Assembly: GCA_000727475.1 (NCBI GenBank)
Contig: KL647299.1
Location: forward strand, 1,946,209-2,010,208
Length of the DNA: 64,000 nucleotides
Direction of reading: 5' to 3'
From: Sarcocystis neurona
Taxonomy: Eukaryota; Apicomplexa; Conoidasida; Eucoccidiorida; Sarcocystidae
The notes beneath the pieces are model-generated. The model was given only the letters and a program-made list of their open reading frames with translations, did not search any database and had not been told where the DNA came from. The position numbers and the translations under genes are program-made. This document shows positions 24,301 through 36,239 of this stretch, piece by piece. Positions within the stretch are counted from its first letter, which is position 1, and each line of letters opens with the position of its first letter.

Positions 24301-27300
24301 TCCCTCTCTATATATACGTGCGTGTGTCCCCGAGCATATATATGTGTGTGCGAATGTATGTGGAAGAGGGGCGTGGGGGCCCCGAGCGAGAGCCGTGCCG
24401 GGGAGACGGGAGCGGTTCTGCGAACACAACGGAGACGGAGACGGGGCAGGGCAGGCGACGCAGCAAGACGGAGACGGCGGTGGTGTCTGATCGAATTTCC
24501 GTTTTTTTGCAGGAGACGGGGTTGCCATGGGAAGACGTGGAAGAAATTCTTCTGCAGGATTTGCGGCGTTACTACCAGGTAGCGTATACCCGACCTAACG
24601 ACGCAGACCTGCTGCTGCTAGCTGTTTCCGCGTCTCGTCTCCCTCCGCCCGTGTCTCCCTGGACGTGTCCCTGCGTTCGTGAACCCCGCAACCTTCTTTC
24701 AGCAAAAAAAAACTTTCCGTCGCCCTCTCTTTCGCTGTGAACCCCTCGGCAAAATGCAGAAAAGTCGCGGACAAGAGAAAAGCAGAAAAACCGCTACTTC
24801 CCCTCCCCGGCTCTTCCTATGCAGACTCCTCACGTGTCCCGGTCACTATCTAACCACGAACGTGTGTATATATATATGTATATATATGTGTATGTATATA
24901 TATATATGTGTGCATGCATGTATATATATATGTGTATACCGCCCTGTCTTCCCGTCTCTCTCTCTCTCTCCTTCTCTTTCTCTTTCTCCGTCTTCTACTT
25001 CGTCATATATATGTGTATATGTATGTGCGTATATATGTATATATATTAATCGATATATACAGGTGTATACACGTATATGTGTATATATATACATATATCG
25101 TCCTCACGTATGTCGGTGGCTGTGTCACCTCTCATATATATGTACATATATATAGATAGATAGGTAGATAGACGTGCAGGTATATATATATATGTATATA
25201 TACGTATAGATATGTGTGCGGCAGTGCGTGTGTTTTCACACGTTTGTGTAGAGGAAAATGACGAGGGAGGCAGGCAGTTCTATGCGATGCAGAAGTACGT
25301 AGAAGCTGCTGCAGCTTGGCCTCGTCTCTCGTACTTCTTCGTCTCCGTCTTCAAGCAGCGGCAGCTCCTCGTTACGGGTGCGACTGCCCAGCCTCACAGT
25401 TTGTCTCCCACTACTTTCTTCTTCTTCTCCTTTTGCTGCGATTTCTGCATCTCTTTCACCTGTCTTTGTGCGGCTTTTAGCCTGCTGCAACACGTGCTGG
25501 TGGTGGGACAAGTCCTGCTTCTCTCCTGCTGCTGCAGTCTTCCTTTCTCCTGCTGCTCATGCTGCTCCGCTCTCGCGTTGCTGCTGCGACAGTTCTCAGC
25601 CGCCTGCGGATTCTGCTGTTGCGCCTGCTGCTGCCGCTGCTGTTGCCTTCTGCACCGAGTGGGGAAACTGCTGCTGTATCTGCTGCTGCTGCTCCTGCCC
25701 TGCGTGCTGCTGCCGTTGTTACCGCAACAACCTGTCTGCCTCCTCGTTCTCATCCTTCTCGTTCTTCTCTCTTCTCGTTCTTCTCTCTTCCCGTTCTCCT
25801 CTTCTGCGTCTTCTTCTTTCGCCCAGTCTACCCAGTGCTGCTCCTGCTTTTGCGGCATGGTGCAGCAGCTGCTGCTGTGTGCGTACGACTGGCTGACGCG
25901 CTGCTGCTGCTGTGTGCGTACGACTGGCTGACGCGCTGCTGCTGCTGTGTGCGTACGACTGGCTGACGCGCTGCTGCTGCTGTGTGCGTACGACTGGCTG
26001 ACGCGCTGCTGCTGCTATGTGCGTACGACTGGCTGACGCGCTGCTGCTGCTGCGGCATCACTGCTGCTGCTGCGGCGGCATCACTGCTGCTGTTGCTGCA
26101 TCACGGCCGGTGCTGCGTGAGCTGCTTGTCCTGGCGCTGGTGTTGTATGTGCTGCTGCTGCATGCGCTGCTTGCAGAGAGAGCTGCCAGCAGAGGATTTT
26201 ACCGAACACTTTGATCCTGCCCTGAAAGAGCTGGTAAAGCAGCTGCTTTTAATCAAGCAGGTACAACTTGGCGACACTTGTTCTCTTCTCTTCCTCTGTC
26301 TCACTCTCTGTGGAGCTACGGATCCTTCTCATTACAGCGTCTGTGGCGCAGACGATCTGCGCGCGTCTGCTGCTGCTGCTGTTGCTACGCTGCTGTCCCG
26401 CTCCTTCCGCTGCACGCGCGGCTGCTGCTGCTGGTCGATCTGCCCGTGCTGCTCGTCTGCTGTGCCGCAGCTGCCATTGCTCCTGCCCCGCGTCAGGCGG
26501 CTGCTGCTGCTGCGCGGCCTGGTGCTGTTGCTGCTGCAGCTCGGCGTGCTGCTGCACACGCGGAGCTGCTTTCTGCTTCCGCCTTCCTCCCGTCCTTCAC
26601 GTGACTTCTTTCTGGCTATCTTCTGTACCTTCTGATTGCAAGGAGACATAGCTGTACATAGATCTAGGTATATAGCTACACCTCTGTTGACATGCGGGCG
26701 GACATACACGCCTCTATTCTGTCTGCAACGTGTCGATGAAATCGCATGCGCCGGCGTCTTGGCTGCACCCCTACGCATGTCGGTGGCACGCGCCCTTCTT
26801 CCGCGTTGCTGCTGCTGCTTCTTTGCCACTCCATCGCTTCAACAGAAGTAAGCATCGCACGTAGTGACGCCCACACGTATATACACATACACCGTCGTAT
26901 GTATACATATACGTATATGAATATATATCCTCTTACACAAATATATGTATGTACGTAGACAAATATATACGCAGGAGCCAACGTATATATGTATATGTGT
27001 AAGGCAATGTGTATATATGTGTATAGACAGAAATAAATACATACATATATATATATATTTAAGGTGGTGCGGAGACAAGTATGTATGTAATGATACGTAG
27101 AGAAGTGTTTGTGCCTTTCTCTGTATAGTTAGGAAGACGAACATACCCGAAGATCTTCACAAGAAAATATTTGTGTCTACTTGTATATATTTGCGTGTAG
27201 TTTATAGCATCCGTATATATACATCCAGAAAAGAAAGGCAGAGTGAGGCAGCGCGACAGATCGTTTAGTAAACACCGGTCTAAATACACACGTATGTACG

Positions 27301-28844
27301 TATATATATAATCTACACAGAAATATATATATATGTATGCGTGTATACGCGAGAGTGTCCATACACCGTCTCATCCATGTGTATGCAAGTGTACGTACAC
27401 CGCATGTGTCTAAGCCGTGGGGCAGGCAGAGCTCGAGGCAGTTATATACGTGTGGGGCCCGACTTACCGAAGAAAAGGCCCCTTTCTTGTGTATGAGGAG
27501 TTTCATTTTTCTCCCGAGCAGCGCGTGGGCCTCTGCCGCTCCGCCCCTTTACATGTCTCTTGCTGCAGTTGCTGCAGACGAAAAGCGGACAGCAACGCCA
27601 GCAGCAGCAGGGCCACACTCGGCGCCGCCTTCTCGTTGGCGCAGTCGTAGCCGCTTCCGCACATCATCAGCGAATCTCCCTTCCGACCTCCTCTTCTCGT
27701 CATTTCTACTTGCGCTCCTCATACTACCCATCGCCAGCTGCATTCGTGCAGACACATATATACATATATTTATCTCCACCGGCACCTTCACGTATACGGG
27801 GCTATATACGTATCTACGTGCACATATTCGTGCACTTACATACGTACGCGACCACATATACAACACAGACATATAAATATGGGCGCACATACTTGGATCT
27901 ATGAACATATCTACTTTCCCATATTCGTGCACTTATATACATATACAATTATATATATACAGACATATATATATGTTCAGATTAAGGTATACATATATAT
28001 ACATATCTATATATATGTATATACTTGTATCTACCTAGAGATCTATTTCCATATACTCTTGCACTTGTATATACATATACAACTATATATACACAGATAT
28101 GTGTGTATGTACACATAAACATGTACATGTATATACTTGTATTTATATATATATGGACAGAAATGCAGATATAGCTACTGTATAGGGGACTGATGAACGT
28201 TAGTGTGTGTTGAATCCGTAGTGATAAGTGGGTATTCCCTGACGTCTATATCTACAGTCCCACACACATACATTTTCTTCTCTACTTCTTCCTATATATA
28301 TATATTCGACCTGGCAAGTTTACAGCAGTGTGTATCCCGTGTTCTTCTCTGACTCTGTCTCTCTACATACATATCTATTTACATGGATACACTTATCTAT
28401 ACTATACATACATATACGATGCATACATATACACACGTCTATATACATGTCTACTTGCAGCTATATATATAAATGTATATATATTTGTTTCCGCAGGTCT
28501 GCAGCAGGATGTGTCCCGCTGTTTGGTGTGCGTGAGTGCGTCTGTGCATCGGAGAGCCGAGACGTGGGAGAGCCGCTGCTGCGCGTGCTGCGTCTCCCGA
28601 AGCTGCTGCCCCCGCTGCACCTTCCCCTGCTGCTGCTGCCTTTGCCTTTTCTCTCCGCCGCGCCCCTTTTTGGCTGCAGGAATTCGAAGAAGAGAGAGCT
28701 GCAGAGACGGCGAAGAAGAGCAGCTTTTCGCCTCGATCGTGCGTCGAGCGGGAAGCTGACCCGGACCCTCGAACGCTGACGCCCCTGCTGTTGGATATAA
28801 CACGCATGGACGACGTCCTGCGTACGTCTCCGTTCCTCGAATAG
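21392..28844 (+). CDS. Unrecognised multi-exon gene, six exons in phase
   Basis: Proposed exons: A about 21392-21958 (5' end open), B 24513-24578, C 25254-25294, D 26179-26260, E 28505-28525, F 28680-28844 with stop TAG. Exon A contains RSYLRCHMSLLSDTSPAF and SLIFLFRAADAHERLVSPLE, then an Ala/Glu/Lys-rich low-complexity insert of about 80 residues, then KLFKKELLQFEVQRLHRLL and KGATKIMFELLQ. B reads ETGLPWEDVEEILLQDLRRY plus YQ. C encodes ENDEGGRQFYAMQ and leaves two bases, which D completes before ELPAEDFTEHFDPALKELV. F ends DITRMDDVLRTSPFLE. Acceptors for B (TTTTTTTGCAG) and F (polypyrimidine then GGCTGCAG) are strong, and the donors are GTAAAA, GTAGCG, GTACGT, GTACAA and GTGTGC. Exon E is the weakest link. 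The product looks like a soluble helical protein. I cannot name the family and assign no function. Confidence 0.6.
22080..23460. repeat. TA/TG/GTA microsatellite in intron A-B
   Basis: About 1.4 kb of GTATGTAT, TGTGTG and TATATA steps. At 22255-22342 a 44-base unit (GTGTATGCATACATATATTA onward) is tandemly duplicated. Long Val/Cys/Met/Tyr frames here are spurious. Confidence 0.85.
23470..24512. other. Rest of intron A-B, with a 53-bp duplication
   Basis: Pyrimidine-rich plus-strand sequence at 23660-23800 and 24040-24190. At 24071-24176 a unit of about 53 bases containing CCGTCTATTTGTCTTCCCTG is present twice in tandem. No exon is evident before the acceptor of exon B. Confidence 0.6.
24579..25253. 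other. Intron B-C
   Basis: Begins GTAGCG and ends GTGTAGAG. The body is unique to about 24850, then TA/TG microsatellite to about 25210, including a TC run at 24955-24990. No gene is nested in it. Confidence 0.6.
25877..26051. repeat. 35-bp minisatellite in intron C-D
   Basis: Five near-perfect copies of GTGTGCGTACGACTGGCTGA followed by CGCGCTGCTGCTGCT start at 25877, 25912, 25947, 25982 and 26017. The period of 35 shifts the frame with each copy. The array sits within a CTG block (about 25400-26170) that leads into the exon D acceptor. Confidence 0.92.
26261..28504. other. Intron D-E
   Basis: CTG block at 26360-26570, TA microsatellite at 26870-27060, 27295-27350 and 27730-28170, and unique parts at 26640-26860 and 27400-27720. 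Minus frames in the unique parts look weakly protein-like, but no splice pair or motif supports a nested gene. Confidence 0.5.
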
Positions 28845-30193
28845 ATAAGAAAAAATCTCTTCGCCCTAATTTGGTTATCCTCTGGCCACCACAAGGTGTC
28901 TTTGGGCTTAGAGATATATATATCGTGTACGTGCACATATATATATGTGTGCATGCACGTACATACGCACCCCCAGACATATATACACATATGTATATAT
29001 GCATGCATGTACGTATACGCATGCGTGTATACGTATAGTGTGTCTACGAGTGCGTGTGTAGAATATGTGGAGACTTATGTATATGTACGTACGTGTGTAG
29101 AGGTGTGTACTCTAGACACGTCTGGGAATCTAACATAGACGTATATGTACTCTATAAATTTGTCTGCACATGGATGCGAAGTAGACACACACATATATAC
29201 GGGTGCACATATGTATATATGTATTATAACATTTGTGTGCTGCTGCTGGTGTTGCTGGTTGCTGCTGCACTGCTGCTGTTGCGGCTGCTGTTGCATTTCT
29301 GCTGGGACTGCTGGGGTGTACGTACAGCCGGCGTCGCAGCGTGGAATCGTAAGACAGGCGGCAACGGGGGGGCGGCGTGAACTGGTGGGGACGACCAGCA
29401 GCAGCACGGCAGATGTTCTCGCGGCCTTCCCTTCTCATCTGCATGCCTTCTCTTCTCACGCTCTCCTCCTCCGTGGCCCTTCCCTTCCCCCGCCAAGCCC
29501 CCCCGCGTCCGGTGGCCCTCGACTTCTGCGAGAACTGCGCGGCGACGGTTTCGCAGCGCGCGAACTGCAGGACTGCTGCATCGCCTTCCGTCCCGTTTGA
29601 CTCGCACTAGCTCTGCTTATATACGCGAACACACCTGCATATAGAGTCTTCGCTGTGGCAGTAAAGGAACAAGCAACGATATATCTGTACCCCCCTATCT
29701 TTTCTCACATGTGGGAGGTGCTTGGACCACTACTACACGCACACACGTATATACATATACATATATACATAGATAGATGTACATATATATATATATATAT
29801 GTGTGTAAAGAGAAAGAGAGGCTTTCATTCAGATGCATGCGCACATGTATGTGTGTTTTGCCGTGTGTAGGGGTACACCGTACCGTGACGCACGGGGTGT
29901 GTCCCTCTCCCTGTTTTCCTCTATCTTTCTCTCTATTTACCAATCATAGGGAAGTATGCGCCTATAAAAAGAGAGATATACAGGAAGGTGCAGTCGTATC
30001 AGACAACATCGACACATCTTGTATAGAAACAAGAAGAAAAGACACGTATGTGTTTGGAGGGAGAGATGTACAAAGCGCTACATATATATATATATATGTA
30101 TATACACATATTAATATATTACGTGTGTGCATGTGGCTGCCACATTGTCTCTTCGTGTTAGATATGATAAAGTGCAGATGTAGAGAGTAAAAG
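28845..30193. other. 3' flank of the unrecognised gene; microsatellite and unique sequence
   Basis: TA/CA microsatellite at 28910-29030, 29190-29230, 29750-29800 and 30080-30120; CTG cluster at 29236-29300. Between 29300 and 29610 a plus frame to a TAG near 29600 reads GGPRLLRELRGDGFAARELQ, which looks protein-like, but it has no defined start or acceptor. Confidence 0.35.
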
Positions 30194-30424
30194 GAAGAAG
30201 GCACTTTCCGCAAGGAGGCCAAAAATTTTGAAGAGTTTTCGTGGGTCAGTCAAACATCCGCGTCGTTTCTTGAAATGAAAAGGCGACGCTTAGAGGAAGA
30301 CAAAATCTCAGCAGCAACAGCAAAAGTCTTTCTCCCAACGACCCACGGCTCCGATGCCTTCTGCTGCTGCTCTTCATATATATGTATATATACTGTTGTG
30401 CGTATGTATATATGCATAGATTGA
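30194..30424 (+). CDS. Possible exon of an unrecognised protein
   Basis: A plus frame immediately after an in-frame TAA (30188-30190) reads EEGTFRKEAKNFEEFSWVSQ and then EMKRRRLEEDKISAATAKVF, before running into TA microsatellite. Charge and hydrophobic pattern are those of real protein and the DNA is unique, while minus frames contain stops. An AG at 30192-30193 could be the acceptor but lacks a pyrimidine tract, and GTGGGT at about 30240 is a possible donor. Function unknown. Confidence 0.33.
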   Translation, partial: EEGTFRKEAKNFEEFSWVSQTSASFLEMKRRRLEEDKISAATAKVFLPTTHGSDAFCCCSSYICIYTVVRMYICID

Positions 30425-31620
30425 GAGATGGAAAGATAGTATACATTTATATATTTATATATATGGATGTATGTGCTATTGCGTGTGCAGATGTAAGGAC
30501 GACTATACATACATATATATATATATAACTAGAGAGACGGGAATATAGTATGTATATATATGATATTATATGTATAGATGTAAGTACAAGAATATATACA
30601 TATGTATGTATATACATAGGTAAGGAGTTGTGAGGATACTACATACGTATATGTACGCTAGTATATGTATAGATGTAAGTACAAGAATACACCCGTGTAT
30701 ATGCACGAGTCTACTCGTGTATATATGTAGTTGTTTGTATACGTAAATTTGCTGGCTTGTGTGTGACCCAGGAGTATCCGTATGTGCACACGTACCTATG
30801 CATCCGTGTATATATATCTGTATACGCATGTCCTGCGGATGCTCATATATATATATATATACCCCCAGGACGTGCGTGTGCTCCTATATATATATGTTAT
30901 ACGTATGGTGAGGTATGTGTAGATGCTTGCATATAATGTATAAGTAGCTTCATGTGTGTAGGCGGCCGAGAATTCACGTTTAGGGCAGGCTGACGTGGGA
31001 CTGTTATTTGTACGCGCCACACGTTATGCTCCTCGGGGTGCAGCTGAGGTGTACAGACACCGGGGCGCACATGCGTCGGCTTGCAGAGCAGCAGCACTTT
31101 TCCGCCCTTCACACCCAAGCAGACTCACGTACGAGCCGTCTCTCACCAACACGAGATGTCCACACATTTTTCGCGCCGACCGCAAACGCTAGTCCATGGA
31201 CGCGGACCTACGTCCCACTCTCCGTATATCTGTGAACATAAATATATATATATATATATTTACGAGTACGAGGAAGACAGAAGATTTGCAGGGAAATATA
31301 CAGGAGATTTGCTGACAGAGGGAAAAACGTTTCACACACGTGTGCATGTATCTACACGCGTGCACTCGCATACACATATATATACCGAAATCCATATATC
31401 CAGCAGTGCATACGTATATATGTATATATGTGTAGCGTGTACAAGCGTGTCAATATATATATATATATATGTATATATGTATCGATCACTGTGTATCTGT
31501 ATTTTCACGGCTTATGTACATATATATACATACATATATATATATATATGTATATATATAGGTATTATGTACATATGTATACATATATATATATATATAT
31601 ATATACAGGTACACGCTGGC
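30425..31620. repeat. TA microsatellite region
   Basis: Long (TA)n runs at 30430-30900 and 31230-31610, with a unique break at 30960-31220. Related units ATGTATAGATGTAAGTACAA recur at about 30570 and 30666. No gene. Confidence 0.75.
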
Positions 31621-31689
31621 GCGGAAGAGTTGATGTGGGGGCGTATGACTGTGCGTCTGTGTAGCGAGCGGAACGGCAGGCTCTGACCT

Positions 31690-31900
31690 AACGTTTGCTG
31701 CATGCGAAAAAGGAGACCGACTGGGTGGCTCTATAAATCCGCAAAATTTTGAGCCAAATGCACTGAAACGGAAACTCATAAACCCCTCCCACTCCCGCAC
31801 GACTAGAAGGGCGCAAAAAAGACGTCTTCTCGCGTGTTCACGTATACAGTCACGCAGGAGGAATTTATACGTCTGTATACTTACGTCCTGCGCGAGTAGA
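31690..31900 (-). CDS. Possible exon of an unrecognised protein
   Basis: The minus frame reads YKFLLRDCIREHARRRLFCA, then EWEGFMSFRFSAFGSKFCGF and onward, in unique DNA between microsatellites. An acceptor-like GCGCAG precedes it near 31890. No donor or domain is identified. Low-confidence call based on composition only. Confidence 0.25.
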
Positions 31901-31919
31901 GATACACACTTAATACACA

Positions 31920-34231
31920 CACACAGAGCGGGATACACAGCTAGATATATATATATATATATATATATGTACAACTGTAGGCACACGTGTGTAATATGTG
32001 TGCACATTTTGAGAAAAGATACGTGCACTCGTATGTGGACATGGTAGAGAATTATACGGATAGACAAACAGATGGAGCTGTACAAACGAGCTGCTGCACA
32101 CAGTATTTATCAACGTGAACGAAAAAGGCGCGATGTCAAGTCCTCGGATATCCACCGCAAGTCTAGTAGGACGTGTGGAAGGTATCTACGGTACCACACA
32201 CGCATGTCCGGTGCGCAGCCGCGACTGAGAAACACACACAGGCCTCGAAGCTGGTGCTTGCACTCTCCCCCTGACGTGTGTACATACCGGCGTTGATGTG
32301 TACACAACAACGTTGGCGGGGCACACGTTTACGTCTACTTGTACATACCCACAACACGGAGAATGCTTGTAGACCTGTGGCGACGTGTACACACGCACAC
32401 ACACACACACACACATATTCTATGATACAGATAAATATATGGGTGTGGACGTCACAGTCATACACACGTGTATATCCATCAAAACGACCAAATCACAAGA
32501 ATATACGTCTGACACCGCATCTGTGTCTACCTGTACACACACACACACGCACACTTACAATACATTGCAAACAGATAGACGTATGTGGTTTGAGTTGGAT
32601 CCGTGTGTGTCTGTTGAAGCTACCAGTCGACGCAAATATACTTGTGAACGAAAAGACACACACGTACGGTTTTTGTCGACAGACAGTCCTTGATGCTGTC
32701 GGTTGCGTGCGTCTTTGACGCCGCGACGACGAAGAGGGGACGGAAAAGGCTTCGGCTACGTGCCGCGGAGTTGTGAACTGAAGAAACGGGTGGCTTCAGT
32801 TCTCACGGGAAAAAGATCTTTTTATGAGAGGAGGAAACGTTTGTGAATACTGAGATAAACACCTGAACAGCAGCAGGGTGCTCAGCAGCTAATGAGCAAG
32901 TAGTACTGTACTTGCATAGCTGTATATTTACCGGTCGCTTTCTGCGTGTAAGGTGTGCAATGCGTGCCAGCCGCAATTCTCGACAACTGCATATCCCAGG
33001 CAAGTATGTTACTAAACCTATATATACGTGTGTGCGTATACTGAGAGACAGCATGAGAGACAAAGGAAAAGAAAGGACGGACGACTTTGCGTGCGCACAG
33101 ACAGATACATGCAGAAGCGTTGATATACACGTGCACCTGGTACGCATGCGTAGATTGGGAGAATCAAGCTTATGCACGTGTATATATGTGCGTGTAGATA
33201 TATGCAGAGATGTTAACACACGAAGACACGTTGAGAAAGACAAAAGTGTTGATCGAGACAGACAGTCCCGTCCGCAAATGCGGAAATACATGTCGCTACC
33301 GCGATACACACAAGACTGTTTGGTTGTACGTGCATGAATAAAGACAGGAATAGTTTCGGGAGTTCGAATTTGTAGATATAGAGACAGACGTTGACACGCA
33401 CATTTGCAGAGCAGACACGTCGGTTCACGTGTGTGCGTCGTAACGGGCTGGTCGGCACACGTGTGCGTCGTAAAAAACTTTGGGTAACGATCGAGACACT
33501 CCTGTATATTCTGTAAGAATGTAGGGAAACACGTATATACATGCGTGCACTTGTACACATGTATATATATATATATATATATATGTGGGTGGTGATCTAT
33601 TTGTCCTGAGACTGAATACGGACCCCTAGCTGATCTTGACATATATGTAAACTAGAATAAATACAGAACCCGCAGCAGTGAGATGCTCGTAAGGATACAC
33701 GTAAGCGCAACAGAGCATCACTCTCTGTGTGGTGGTATTCCATAGTAGTGCACAGGAGACGGGAAACGCGAAACACAACCACCAGCAACAGGGATGGCAA
33801 GGCCGAGTGGCTCCGCCAGGAACGCATGCACGTGCCAAATACATATATATCCGTTTACATCAACATTTGCCAGCAGGACAGAATCCACGTGTCTCTGGGA
33901 GTAACAACGGCCGGCGCCTGCAGCGGGAGTGTCGGCATACGTCGTGCTCGTATGCCCCTAGACACGTGCATACATATGCACGTACCCATACACACCTACG
34001 TATATTCGTAGAAGTAAACACGTGTGTGCACTGGTACTAGGCGTGCAGCCAGCGCCTGTGTGAGCACGCAGAGAAGTGGCAGAAATGTATGCGAGATGAA
34101 GATGGGCGAAGCAAGCAGCGGACGAAGCAGGATTTACGCTGAGACTGTTATAGGGGCACCCTCACTCGTGCACCACCACACGCGCGTTTCAAGCGCCTCA
34201 AGTGGCTGTCAGCTGCCTCTGAACAGTGTAC
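31920..34231. other. No supportable gene
   Basis: Unique AT-richer sequence with short (TA)n at 31950-31970 and 33555-33585, and (CA)n at 32394-32415 and 32535-32550. Open frames of 80-140 codons occur on both strands but have random composition and no motifs. Confidence 0.45.
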
Positions 34232-34495
34232 CTACGTCTGTAGACATTCTCTTCTTGTACACAAAATATCTGTACAGCAACACGTAGACATCGACGTGTG
34301 TCTACGTCTACGGATATTCTTGTACACAAAAAGTCTGCACAGCAGCGTAGAGATCGACGTGTGCCTACGTCCACCGATATTCTGGTACACAAAAAGTCTG
34401 TACAGCAGCGTAGAGAACGGCGTGTATCTACGTGTACGGATATTCTCCCCTTGTATACAAGAAATCTGTACAGCAGCATAGAGATCAACGTGTAC
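34232..34495. repeat. 63-bp minisatellite, four copies
   Basis: Units start at 34232, 34302, 34365 and 34428 (spacing 70, 63, 63) and end near 34495. Each contains CTACGT, GATATTCT, TACACAAAAAGTCTG, CAGCAGCGTAGAGA and CGACGTGT. The inner copies keep a 21-codon frame on both strands (plus: IFLYTKSLHSSVEIDVC; minus: DFLCTRISVDV), so it could be translated, though no flanking gene is recognised. Confidence 0.9.
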
Positions 34496-34513
34496 CTACG
34501 CGCGAGAAGGCTG

Positions 34514-34517
<4 letters not shown>

Positions 34518-34553
<36 letters not shown>

Positions 34554-34556
34554 GTG
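34518..34556. repeat. (TG)n dinucleotide run
   Basis: Near-perfect TG repeat directly after the 63-bp minisatellite. Confidence 0.9.
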
Positions 34557-34559
34557 TAC

Positions 34560-36160
34560 GTGCGAAGGCGTGCGCGGGCACAGGCGCAGCAGGGTAAGTG
34601 CGGACCCTCTCGTGAAGCTCGCGAAACCGAGATTTGCGTGCCCTTTCTCAGAACCTGCGTAAGTTTTAAAATGTGGGAGAGCTGCCCTTCCGGACAATAC
34701 CGCAAAGAGAAGCTGCCATCCTCCTTGTCACGCAGCTGGCAACTGCTCGGTTTGCCGCAGAGATAGACACATCAATCATTCCGGGCGCACGCACACTTCG
34801 CCCCTTTAATCTGCAGCGCCTACTTCCTCCTATCCACAGACGTAGGTTCCACGTCTCTGTGTATGCAAAATATCACATAGATACATATATATACATATAT
34901 ATGTATTCACACAGACGCGTACGTGGGGATATATATAGATATATGTTTGTGTATGTGTGTGCGCATGCACGCGCACAATATATTCCCCCATTCTCAAGCT
35001 ACTACAAAGTCATTTTTAACGAAGATCTTGCACCACCGATAAAGCCGGAGTTCCTCTTCAAACTGCCTATACTTACTAAAATCTACTGTGCAAACCGTCT
35101 ACACATGTGTAACAGCTTATATGGTCGCTATTTCTCGCCGTATGACGTGTGTATACATACACGTAGATAAACAGGGGTACCCCAGCACTTTTCTCCGCAG
35201 CACTTCGTGTGTACGTACCTACTACAGATACACAAGCACATCGCCTAATCCATCTCTCTACCTGTGCGTATCTACACACACTTGTTTATATGAACTACCA
35301 CTTTACACCGCACCTTCTCTCTCTATATATCTATATATATAGTATCACAGGACGTCACACCGCCTCTTCTCCTATATATACATACGCATATATATATATA
35401 TATATGGACAGTAGGTTACTCGGTTCTTCCGGCTATATTTACCGAAGACGTGCATGAATAAATAAATGCCGGTGTATACCCGTATGTGGCATCGCCCGTT
35501 CCGCTACCGGTCTGGTCACACATATACATCTATTTATTCATATATCTATCTATTTTATAGGATAGGGATATCAGGTTTGTAGACGTGTGCCTCTGTGCAT
35601 TATCTACCTCATATTTGGTCGCACACATACACCTACTTATACATATATATATATCATATTACATGTATATATTACATCATAAATATATATGACGCGTGTG
35701 CGTGTGTGCTGCTGTGTAGTATCCTGGGACGGCATCGCGTTGCCGCGGTCTGAAGAGTCGCGCCTGCGATTGCAGCTGCAGCAGCGCTCTTGTGAACTGC
35801 AACAGCAACAGCAAAGTCGGTGCTATCGAGTCGCGCAGGAACAGTGCAGAGAAGCCACAGCAGAAGGTGTCACTGCGACAGGACGGCATATGTAGAAACT
35901 AACTTTCATCCCCCTGTCCCTCTCACAAGAAGATTGATAGACTGTCCTTTCCTCAGAGAAAAAGACAGCAAACTATTCTTAACAACACATTAGTCTCCAG
36001 CACAGTTGCACCACGTCCTATACGTCCAACAGCAGCACGTACATATCTACCTGTTCATACATATATATATATATAGATATATGTGTAGACGTATGCAAAT
36101 ACAGATAGATGGATTTACTAGAAGACACACATATATATATATATATGTGCAACAACAGGC
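34560..36160. other. No firm gene; short protein-like pieces
   Basis: Unique at 34570-34870 and 34980-35170, microsatellite at 34880-34950, 35320-35410 and 35640-35690, CAG cluster at 35770-35820. The plus frame at 34673 (ELPFRTIPQREAAILLVTQL) looks like protein and is preceded by AGGGTAAGTG and GCGTAAGT donor-like sites, but no exon can be bounded. Confidence 0.35.
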
Positions 36161-36239
36161 GCCTTGATATATGCACCTCGTCAGTCACGGGCACCTGCTG
36201 TTCGCTTGGAAGGTGCAGGACAAATCCCGTCACATGCGT

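Noticed and set aside
25877..26051. CRISPR-like array
   Set aside because: The units are contiguous tandem copies without unique spacers, in a eukaryotic intron.
13828..30980. Telomere-like TTTAGGG heptamers (about 13830 and 30972)
   Set aside because: Only single isolated heptamers were seen, not tandem arrays, so they are expected by chance.
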